Made by a program: the position numbers and the translations under genes. The notes beneath the pieces are model-generated. The model did no database searches. It was not told the origin of the DNA and worked only from the letters and a program-made list of their open reading frames with translations. A stretch of 41,134 bases of DNA from Phycisphaerae bacterium (GTDB lineage: Bacteria > Planctomycetota > Phycisphaerae > UBA1845): assembly GCA_029260235.1 (NCBI GenBank), contig JAJDDP010000221.1:1-41134 (forward strand), in the 5' to 3' direction. Positions 23,145-32,500 of the stretch are shown here, piece after piece; positions within the stretch are counted from its first letter, which is position 1, and each line of letters starts with the position of its first letter.

Positions 23145-23258
23145 GTGAGCGATCTTCCAGCAACCCGCGCCAGCCTGCTTCTCCGGGCCCGAGATACGAA
23201 GGACTCTGAGACTTGGGCGGCTTTTGATGCAAAATATCGACCCCTGCTGATATCGTAG
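23145..23258 (+). pseudogene. truncated ECF sigma factor copy
   Basis: GTG 23145, preceded by GGGGAGG, opens 37 codons reading VSDLPATRASLLLRARDTKD and onward to YRPLLIS before TAG. Over this length it parallels the intact sigma gene at 20141 (MSDMPTTRASLLLRVRDPKD ... YRPLLMK). Similarity ends abruptly at the position where region 2 helices should continue, and I find no rest of region 2 or 4 downstream. It is a remnant of a duplicated [target gene - M41 - sigma] module, not a functional sigma factor, unless the peptide has been kept for regulation. Confidence 0.8.
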
Positions 23259-23375
23259 GGATGGGCGAATTCCACTTGTGATCCACCACGCCGCGCTGAG
23301 TGTAACTGCATGATCCATCTGCAAAGCAAGACACTCGGACTCTACAGTTCCAATGGTTGCCCAGTAGCGCGCTAT

Positions 23376-23783
23376 CTAGGCGGCTTGACTGGTTTGCCCA
23401 TCGGCACCGACCGGTCGATCGAACTCGCATTTCCTGCGATATAGGCTGACAACTGCCGCTGGCTGACCGCGGAGCGATACCATCAGGCATTTGACTCGAA
23501 CCGCCTGAGCGAATCGAACCAAGAAGGCCAACACCAAGGTCCACTGCGGACCGATCATCTCGACGTCGGAAAAGTCGAACACGATTTCAGTTGGTGCAGC
23601 GGCGGCGATTGCCTGTTGCAATGCACTGATCATGTCATCGACTTCCCGAACGCCGAGACTCGGACCTGGAAAGAAGACATGCATTGCGCCACTTGTGTGA
23701 GCTCGAAACTGCCGGCATTCGCCCTGCTTCCTTGCGCTCAAGTCGGTTTTCCGGCGATCCCTTGCATTGTCGATCCACCACAT
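23376..23783 (-). CDS. STAS-like (anti-anti-sigma-type) protein
   Basis: A 135-aa cytoplasmic protein. ATG 23783 is preceded by AGGAGGG; an upstream in-frame ATG at 23819 lacks a usable ribosome-binding site. Residues ~35-120 look like a STAS fold: a short beta strand (MHVFFPGP), a helix (EVDDMISALQQAIAAA), a strand with the usual D-x-S-x-V (EIVFDFSDVEMIG), a helix and a strand (VKCLMVSLRG). The phosphorylatable Ser that normally follows the third strand is replaced (GPQ instead of DSS), so any partner switching would not use the classical phosphosite. M41 copy 3 lies 102 nt upstream on the same strand. The STAS call is from pattern only. Confidence 0.6.
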   Translation of the reverse strand: MWWIDNARDRRKTDLSARKQGECRQFRAHTSGAMHVFFPGPSLGVREVDDMISALQQAIAAAAPTEIVFDFSDVEMIGPQWTLVLAFLVRFAQAVRVKCLMVSLRGQPAAVVSLYRRKCEFDRPVGADGQTSQAA

Positions 23784-23885
23784 GACATCCCTCCTTTTGT
23801 CGCAATTAGCGGCCGTCATCCTGGAATGTTTGCGAAACTTGAAGTTCTTCGGTCTTGCCTGTCGGACGATCTATTCTTCTTGAGT

Positions 23886-23926
23886 CTTCAGGTATGAGTA
23901 CGGGCTGCTGTGAAACTTCTTATGCG
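23886..23926 (-). promoter_or_regulatory. M41 element copy 3 (candidate ECF-type promoter)
   Basis: Read on the minus strand this is CGCATAAGAA-N7-AGCA-N3-CGTAC-N7-TGAAG. It points at the STAS-like gene, whose ATG is 102 nt away. It is the only copy without a start codon at 31 nt, so the leader here is longer. It lies 43 nt after the stop of the kinase-like gene. Confidence 0.6.
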
Positions 23927-23969
23927 TCATCTAAGATTGGCCTAAATCCTTGAGTTCTTCGACGATTCC

Positions 23970-25952
23970 TCACTCCACGAGCATGATCGTTCCGCCCTGC
24001 CCATTGGCGATGGTCATGCTTGAACTTGTCTCGTAGCCCACGCTGGCGTAGCCGGTTGCCGGTAAGGTAGATCGGCCAAAGCCGTGCAGAATCGAAGTAC
24101 CGGACACGATATACTCGGTTCTCGCTTCGTATTCGACGATCACTTCTGATGCTCCGCCAGATGGGCGTTCGAAGGCCAAGTCGTGAGGCACGATTTCCGG
24201 ATAACTCACGACCCATTCCCGAACGGCTGGTATTGTGTGCTCCACCATGATCTCGAAGATGGCCGTCGTGTTCTTATCATCTTCGTTCGGCATTTCCTGG
24301 GAAGCGATGGTCCTATCAACTGACCGGAACACCGGCGCCTGGCGCCATCGAGTCTTGAACATCTGGTGCGACACACGCTTAGCCGACTCCGTCCATCGAG
24401 GGGCATAGCTCAGATCAATCGAGGCACCATGGTTTGTCAGCCAGCTCACAAAACTTTGGCGACCCGAGTGAAGCTGCTTCATCGTCTCGGTGGTTGCTGG
24501 GGTGATGGTCTCTTCGAAGAACGACTGAGTCTTCGCTCCAATCGATGTCGTTGCATGCGTCCACGCCTTCTGCCACTCGGTGGTCGAAGGGGCAGATGCA
24601 GAGGAGGACGCCACTACGAGCGGCACTGACGAGGACGCCTTCGAAGCCGAACGATTGGGCCCTGATGGCCGTGCTAGGTGCGGTTTTTCGATCGGTTCGC
24701 TCGGTCCTGTCGGATCGGCATCGCCCGCCAATCGGGAGGGAGTGACCGGGCTACGCGAGTTAACGAAAGGTAACGACTGATCGCGCCCGGAACTGACGGC
24801 AGCAGTCATGATTAGGGCCGTCAGGCAGGCAACCACTCCGCGTGACTTGCGGCGGGAGGCCGGCGTGTGGCGCTGTCGGCGAGTTCCAGCTGCCTGGGTA
24901 GCTTTCCATCCAGCCGATGTGGCTGTGGTTTCGGTTATTGTCGCAGGGCGAACAGAATCAGACACGTTCTTAGAGAGCGATGTATTCGCGCTGGCCAGGC
25001 CGACCAGTTGTGACGCAATTGTGTGTGCTGTGGGTCGATTCTGCGGGATCCGGTCGATCATCTGCATTACGAGAGTAGACCAAGCCTGGAAAGCTGGCTC
25101 CCTGCTCTCGCCGAGTTCCTTGTGGATCGTGGTAGTCGGTACTTTCATGCCCAGGCACTCGACCATGTGCATGGCGCGGTGGGCATATGGGTCTGCTGTG
25201 AAGTACGGGTGGCGGCCATGGGCCCAGAGATAGAGGATCATGCCGACCGCGATCACATCTGATCCCGGCTCGAAGCTGGTATACATTTCCCGGCCGCACT
25301 TATCGGGATCGATGAAGGGCCAGATGCGATCATCACAGTCCGTCACCTCATCAGACAAGACTCGCCACTCCGCAGTGCGGAAGATGGAATGGGCAGTCGC
25401 TGGACGTTTGCAGGCCATGACCCCGGGACAGATCGCCAGGTTCAGATATGCGTCCGCGCCCAGCACATCGGCAACGATCGGGGCGAATCCGAAGTCGGAG
25501 ACCTTCACCCGTCCGTCGGGCGTAATCAAAATGGAGGCTGGGCAAAGGCCGCCATGCACAGCCGTCGTCTTGTCCGGGTACTCATGACAGACGCGAAGCG
25601 CGTCGATGACCCCGCTGATCAGCTCGAAGAGCGGCCGATCCTGAAGAGCCGGCGGCGAAAGCTGAAACAGAGATTCGGGAGCAAGTGGGTCAGCCGCCTC
25701 GTGCTCAACGACCAGGCCGCCCTCGGTCCGCCGAACGGAACCGGTGAAACGGAGTACATGCTTGGAGCGATCAGCCAGTCGATTCTGAAGCTGGACCGCC
25801 TCGGCCAGCCTATCTTCCAGCCGATCCATCTGAGCCGGAGTAACGTCCTCAGGCATTCGAAGGAACCTGCCAAATGATCGGCTAGCAGGGCCCACGATAT
25901 AATTCGAGCTAGCCGCTGTCGGCGTGGTGCGGGTGTCTGATCCTGTGGTCAT
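23970..25952 (-). CDS. kinase-like membrane protein, probable pseudokinase
   Basis: A 660-aa protein; ATG 25952 has AGGAGA seven nt upstream. Residues ~55-315 have a Ser/Thr protein kinase fold: the catalytic-loop region reads AVHGGLCPASILI and the metal-binding DFG is present (VSDFGFAP, Asp153). Asp232 (SDVIAVGMILY) fits the F-helix, and RIPQNRPTA the domain end. The HRD triad is HGG (133-135), so the catalytic base is missing, the usual Asn is Ser140, and no glycine-rich loop or VAIK lysine is evident. A basic stretch and a short hydrophobic segment (about 372-388) lead to a ~270-residue Ser/Thr-rich C-terminal part ending in beta-rich sequence. It may act as a scaffold or sensor for the nearby sigma/STAS system. 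Its own promoter is not clear. Confidence 0.75.
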   Translation of the reverse strand: MTTGSDTRTTPTAASSNYIVGPASRSFGRFLRMPEDVTPAQMDRLEDRLAEAVQLQNRLADRSKHVLRFTGSVRRTEGGLVVEHEAADPLAPESLFQLSPPALQDRPLFELISGVIDALRVCHEYPDKTTAVHGGLCPASILITPDGRVKVSDFGFAPIVADVLGADAYLNLAICPGVMACKRPATAHSIFRTAEWRVLSDEVTDCDDRIWPFIDPDKCGREMYTSFEPGSDVIAVGMILYLWAHGRHPYFTADPYAHRAMHMVECLGMKVPTTTIHKELGESREPAFQAWSTLVMQMIDRIPQNRPTAHTIASQLVGLASANTSLSKNVSDSVRPATITETTATSAGWKATQAAGTRRQRHTPASRRKSRGVVACLTALIMTAAVSSGRDQSLPFVNSRSPVTPSRLAGDADPTGPSEPIEKPHLARPSGPNRSASKASSSVPLVVASSSASAPSTTEWQKAWTHATTSIGAKTQSFFEETITPATTETMKQLHSGRQSFVSWLTNHGASIDLSYAPRWTESAKRVSHQMFKTRWRQAPVFRSVDRTIASQEMPNEDDKNTTAIFEIMVEHTIPAVREWVVSYPEIVPHDLAFERPSGGASEVIVEYEARTEYIVSGTSILHGFGRSTLPATGYASVGYETSSSMTIANGQGGTIMLVE

Positions 25953-26578
25953 GACCTGTCTCCTGGCAGAGGGCTTCCAGTTCTTCCAGGAGATAGACCA
26001 ATCGACGGAGAGGCGTTGCGCTGCAACCTCCCAAAAACGCGGAATTAGCGCTGCCGGCTTACTTCATTGGTACGCAAACCGCCCAAGGAACCCACATTTG
26101 AAAGGCTGATGATGGCATCAAACATAGGTGCCTTGTGATTGTACGACCTTCTTGTACACGAGACCTAGCCCTTCGAGTGGTGCTTGGAACTGAGCTGTCT
26201 CGGCGCTATTTGCGTCCCCCGTTGACTTGTTTCGGTCAATCGTGGCGAGACCAGAAATTCCCCTTGCGCCGAGACTCGCCATATAACGGTCCTGAGTTGC
26301 ACCACCAGCATCCAGAGTCTTCATTTGAGCTAGCAATCGGCGGCCGAGGTCCGGCTTGTTGCCACCGGCCCTAACCTGCGGCGACAAGTGCAGTCGCCGG
26401 ACCCGGACTGCACGTCAAACCGCCAGCCACGGGTCTTAAGGAATACTGGGCGCTCCCACGGCGCGGCTGGGCTGGCGGTCGTTTCACTTAGTCGTGACCA
26501 ACTCTCGGCACCGCCTGACCCTCCAGATCAGCCTCAAGACCCTACAAGTTGGTGCCCTACCGGCGTCTGAAAAATCCC
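25953..26578. other. 626-nt intergenic region with hairpins
   Basis: It lies between the kinase-like gene start and the 3' end of the giant gene, both on the minus strand. The kinase ribosome-binding site is at its low end and two inverted repeats lie at 26388-26479. A TTG-started 89-codon frame at 26118-26387 has no ribosome-binding site or recognisable product. No M41 copy is present. Confidence 0.5.
26388..26479. repeat. pair of inverted repeats 3' of the giant gene
   Basis: GTGCAGTC (26388-26395) pairs with GACTGCAC (26406-26413). ACCGCCAGCC (26419-26428) pairs with GGCTGGCGGT (26470-26479), enclosing a 41-nt GC-rich loop. The position, 100-190 nt past the giant gene stop, suits a terminator or a processed RNA 3' end, but there is no T-tract. 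Confidence 0.5.
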
Positions 26579-29500
26579 CTAAGGACATGCCGGCCCGGTA
26601 TTGCCAAACAGCGGCTTGACGATCGATGCATCTCCGGTTGAGACGATGTCGTTTTGGTCGAAGTCAAACTCAGCACCTGCCGTTGTAGCATCTTGGCCGA
26701 AGTGCGGCTTGATGATCGAGGCGTCTCCTGTCGAGACGATGCCGTTGCGGTCGATGTCACCGGCTAAGCCACGAACGCAGGCGCTGGCACCGCAATCAAG
26801 GGTAATGGTGCAGGCGTCGCCATCTTGCAATGCAGGAGACAAATCGACCGTGACTGTGCTGCCAAGTTGTGACACCGTGGCTACTCCGCCGTAGGCGCCG
26901 TTGTTGATGCAACTTACCACAGCCGAGGTAGCTGACCCAGAATCGAGATCTAATTCGACGCTGGTGATGCCGGACAATCTCGGTTCGATGGTACTCGCCC
27001 CCATCATATCGAGGCAGATGCGGTTGGCTGCGCCATGATCACTGCAACTCCGGGCCGCCACGGTTGAGCAGCCACCGAGCTGAACGAGTTCACCGCAACC
27101 TACAAGACTTGGCGAGTTGGCACCCAGATCGATCAACGTTTGATAGTAAATCCGCACGTTGTCCAAGGTGATGGTCGAGCCGGACCCCAGCACGAGCGTG
27201 TCAACGTATAGCGCTTCGCCGCATGGACTTTGGGCAAGTCCATCGTTGTCGGACAGATCGCTGAAGGTCACCTCGCTGCTGGCATCAATATCGAGCACGC
27301 CTATGGCGAAGTTGTTCTGCAAACCCGTGGGCAGAGCGCCGACGTCCTCACCGGCTACCTCGAAGGACTGAGGCAGCAATCCATTCATCAATAGCGTGCC
27401 GCTGTCCATGTCGAAGCGGTAGTTGTCCTGCGATTGGTTGTCGAAGTCGCCAGCCAGTTGCACCGGCATACTTGAGTCGAGCAGCATGCCGGTAAACTCG
27501 CCGACGGTGATCGAACCACCTACAGCCACCGTTGCATCGCCGCTAACTGCCAGTTCCGGCGGGCTGCAACCTCTAAAGCCGCTACCGTCCGCACATGGTC
27601 CGTCGGAGATGACAACATCACCGCCGACAATCAGCTCCATCTGGTGATCGAGCTTCAAGCGTCCGCCGACTGCAGTGCTAGACCCGATGTTCACATCCAG
27701 CACGTCGATCAAGGCATCCGAGATGTCGGTCGGCTCGAGAACACCGCCCGAATCTATGGTTAACCCCTGACTTAAACTCAAATCAGCAGGACCTGACAAC
27801 TCGAGCCGCCCCCAATTGCTCACTTCGACCGCGGTACCGCTCAACGTGCCTCCGCCCATGCCCATCGGGGCATCGAGCCCCAGCACGCCGCCTGCGGTTG
27901 ACGCCAACGTCCCGTCGATGGTCAGCAGGGAACCGCTCTGGAAATCGAAAACGATGTTTCCCTCGTTGACGACGTTGCCGACAATGGTGTTTGCCAAGCC
28001 GTTACCGGTGATCGTACCGCCGGCCTCGTTTTGCAGGCCCAATGGGCAATCGAGCGTGGCGTTGGTCATGTCGATGGTGGCGCCGCTCTGGTTCACCAGC
28101 GAGGCGTTGCTGAATGTCAGCGTGGAGCCGCCGGTCATATCGATGAGACCTGCCTGTGACACGGTATCAGCTGAGACGATAGTCCCGGCCCCGGACCCAT
28201 TGACGAGGCTGCCGGAGGGCTGATTGCTGAACGAGTTTCCGGCAAGCCCGGTGCCCAAGGTAAGGCCCTGCAAGGAGGAGACGTTGATCAACCCGGCGTT
28301 GTCCACATCGGCTGGAACCAAAATGCTGCCAAAGGCGACACCACTATTGGCGTTCAACACACCTTCGGCTGCGATGGTCACCGGACCGCCGCCCAGGGAG
28401 GCTCCGTTCTCGTCGAGTTGAATCTCGCCAAAGGCGTTGATGCTTGTTCCCAAGCTGGTGGTGAGCGTTTCGCCCAGTAGCAGGGCTGTCGTGTTCAGCG
28501 CATCGTCTCCGCCGATGGTGAGTGATTCAAGCTCGGTACCCGCTGGGCAATCTGCATCCGGGCAACTGTCCACCTCAAAAGAACCCGGGCCGCCAATGGT
28601 CACCAGATAAGACTCCGGCGGGACGTTACCGGGCAGGTTGTCCGGCACGCGCAAGGGCAGCCAGTTGGCTGGGTCTTCCCAATTCAGGCCGTCGCCCAAA
28701 CCAGTCCAAATCGTGTCAAACGAAGCTGTTTCGCATTCATCAGGCACGCCGTTGGTGTTCAAGTCCTCCTCGCACTCATCGGGAATGCCGTTGTTGTTGC
28801 AGTCCACGAGGAACAGCAGGTTGTTGGCGTCGCCGAGGCCACCGGCACCTGGCGGCACGACTTCATCAATGTAGATTCCCGTCACTCCGTTGTAGCGACG
28901 GACCAAACCCTGAGCGTCGTTCCAGTCAGCAACGTACAGGTTTCCATCCGGCCCGAATGCGACTCCCTGCGGTGCAATAAGGCCACCTGAGGGTGCGTCA
29001 ACGAAGCGATCAAAGTAGGTCCCAGTTTGCCCGTCGTAGCGCAAGACTGTGTCGTTCCCGTTGCTCAGGACATATAGATTGCCATCAGGGCCGAAAGTAA
29101 GGTCGAACGGCACCGCGAGGCAGAGGCTCGTATCGCCTGGACATCCGGGGACATCGCCCGTGAACTCATCCATAAAGGTCCCGTCCAGCCCGCTGTACCG
29201 CAAGACGTTGCCGTCCACAGCCGGGTCCGTGTTGTTCGCCACATACAGGTTACCGTCAGGACCAAAAACCAAGCCGTTTGCGGTGGCCAGACCGCCACTT
29301 CCCGACGTCACGAACACTCTCACGAAAGCTCCCGTTGTTCCGTTGTACTGGTGAACGGTTGCATTGGTCCGATCGAGGACGTACAGGTCATCATCAGGGC
29401 CAAAGGTCAAATCAAATGCCTGGCCCAGGCCCTCGGATCCCGACGGAACAAACGTATCGATCAGTGCCCCGTTCCCACCCAAGAAACGATCCACCCTACC

Positions 29501-32500
29501 AGCTACAGAAGTCTTCGTAACGTATAGGTTGCCATCCGGGCCGAACTCCATCCCCAGTGTCGTTCCTGCGCTAGTGGCGAAAGCACCAAGCACAGTGCCG
29601 TCAGCACCGTAGCTGAACACACTTCCGGTGTTTGAGCTACTCACCAGAAGTTGGAATTCGCTTGTCTCGACAACCGGGCTGACTTCGCATTCGTCCGGAA
29701 TGCTATTGGTGTTGCAATCCTCTGAAGTGCCACCGGCTATGTCAGTGCCATCATCAACGCCGTTGGTATTGCAGTCAGGAATCTGGCGTTCGTAAGCCCC
29801 CATGTCCACGATTGCTGTGCTGCCGTTGAAGCCGGGAATATCGACAACGCGCGGGTTGGCATCGAGGTCAATCGCTCCATCTGGAAACTCAACCAAGAAC
29901 GCAAGCCCATTCGGATCGAGAACGCCGGGATAGTCCTGATCTACCCAATCACCAAGGTCGATTTCTGGATTGGCTGTGAGCGAAGGCCCCCAAATAGACA
30001 GCAAATCCTCCTCACCTCCACTGTTGTTCGGCTGACCCGCCGGCGAGGGGAATTGGCTCCAATTCGTCCAAGACCAGGGCTCGCCGGTTATCCACTCCCA
30101 CCCGGAGTCTGGTTCTGGAGTGCCCTCGGGCTGGAATCCACCAATCCAAATCTCGGTGATGTCTACATCATAGAAAATCCCTGTTGAGTCCAACAAGCCA
30201 TTCAGGAAAAGTTGCTCTTCTGAAGCTGTGATTGCGGCCAAGTGTGAGCTTCTGTTTCCCCAAAATGTCGCCGCGATTTCCCGAGCCTGATCCCAAGATG
30301 TCTGGGGCGCCCTCATGAGCTGGTAAGCGTGTCCGTTTCCACCAGAGGCTGCTAGCCATTCCGGCACGACGCTGTTAGTCCCGGCGTCAATCGCCGGTGA
30401 TAGTGGTCTCAGGTGGTAGTCGTTGATCTGATACGCCGCCCCGGTGACGCCCTCGGCTGAGAAGTCACCCCAGACTACGATCTCTGTAGCCGTGTTGCTG
30501 ACGATGAGCGTTTGCAGGAATTGCGTGGTGTTGGGATTGAGGAACGTGCCGGCCAGTTCGTCCACCGTAAAGCCCGCGCCCGAATCGGTCAGGGTCGTTT
30601 GCCCAGTAGCTGGATCATACGTCGCGTTGGCCGTCCAACTGCCCGAGGGTCCACCGATGAACTGCGGATCGGCGGCGATGTTGCCAGCAAGCCAGTTCAG
30701 CGTCCCACCGTTGCTGAACACTCCACCCTGACCACCTTCAAGATCGCTGGAGCTCACGTTTCCCGTGCTTCCAGAAAGGAAAACCTCTTGCAGTGAATCG
30801 CCCCACAAAATACTGTTGGTTATGGATAGCTCACCCATCCCGTTGTGCACGCCACCCGCCGCGGAAGCAGCCGTGTTGCCGCTGATTGTGCAATTGGCGA
30901 TGGTCACGTCGTTCGGAAGCATACAGCATGTCATATTGATGGCTCCGCCATGCACACCCGATTCGTTGCCGGCGAAAACGCAATTGGTGAAGCTGGCGCT
31001 GGAACCGTCAAATACCCTCACGGCTCCCCCGTCGCCATTGGCCGACGCAGTATTGCTCGCGAAAGAGCAATTCGTAGCGATGACTTGGCTGTTTGCCGCG
31101 TAGATAGCGCCCCCGCCCGGGCGAGCATTTGGATCCGCCGGCGCCATACCGGTGGCTTCGTTCGCAACGAAACTACAGTCGACCAAGGTCGTAGTGCTAC
31201 TGCTCACGGTGGCGATCCCGCCCCCACCACCGTTATCGTCGCCAGCGGTGTTGCCAACGAACGTGCAGTCGGTCAGCGTCGGACTCGCGCTGGTGTCGTT
31301 GTGCATTCCGCCACCGTTGGCCGCTGCAGAGTTGTTGATGAACGTGCAATCTGTCACCGTCGGGTTGCTGCCGACGTCGTTGGACATGCCGCCACCGCCG
31401 AATGTTGATTCGGGAGCACTGTTGCCCGTGAACGTGCAGCCGGTGATGCTGGCATTACTATTTCCGGTGCTGGCCATGCCGCCACCGCGCGACCCCTCGC
31501 CCCCTATCACGGAATTGTCTGTGAATATGCACTCCTCGACTATCGGACTGCTTCCAGCCACATAAAGGCCCCCACCTTGAAATGCGGTATTGTCGATAAA
31601 TTCGCAGCGGCGAAAAACTGGATTGGTCCCGGTGCCAGAGACAAATACACCTCCTCCGGCAGCATTTGTTGTTGCGACATTTTGGCGAAACATACAATCG
31701 AGGATCTGTGGCGTGCCTCCGCCCCGTATCGAAATTCCACCGCCCGCACCGCAGGTCGCTTCAACAGGGAAGCCGGCACTGTTGCCGGAGAAGACACAGT
31801 TTCTTACGGTTGGGCTACCGCTTTCGATTTGAAGCCCAGCGCCGGCGCAGTCAATCAGGCTATTATCGGTGAACACGTTAGCGTTGCCATGGGTAACGGA
31901 GAACCCATCCAGGATGCCGCTGGCAGATACGCCCGTGCCGGTTAAGACGTTGTAGCTATTCTGGTTGTCCAGGATGTCGTTTCCGTCAAGGTCACCGCTG
32001 AGCACCGAATCCACGAGCGGATTGAGGGTGGACCGGTCAGGATCGGGCAGGCGTTCGGAAAGAAGTGCCTCTGTTCCGGCGAACCCACCATAGAGTTCGA
32101 CATTGTCGAGCAGTTGGAAGGTCGGCGCGCGTAGGCCGCTTCCAGGGACGTGTACGCCGCCAGCCGGCGTGTACCCACCGTCGGGAAGATACGTTCCGTT
32201 GGCCACCCAGAGTTCGGTGAGGCCGCAGGGTATGGATGCAGCAGCGGCGAGGCCCGACTGAAGTTCGACGTAGGCGTCGGTCCAACTGCTGCCGTTGTTC
32301 AGGCCAGCGGCTGAGGCGTCGACGTAGATGCGGAATTCGAAGTTGTCACCCACGCCGTTGGTGTTTGCGTCCGTCAAGATTCCGTCGGCGATGTCGCATT
32401 CATCGGGGATGCCGTTGGTGTTGCAGTCCATGCTGGTAGCCGCCAAGGCGCAGGAGTCGGGCACGCCGTTGGCGTCACAGTCCGGCTCACACTCGTCGGG

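Noticed and set aside
26060..26100. CGTAC followed by TGAAG on the minus strand upstream of the kinase-like gene
   Set aside because: The two boxes are 3 nt apart instead of 7 and the GCATAAGAA box is missing.
26118..26387. An 89-codon minus-strand ORF between the kinase-like and giant genes
   Set aside because: TTG start, no ribosome-binding site, no recognisable domain; it ends against a hairpin. Not supported as a gene.
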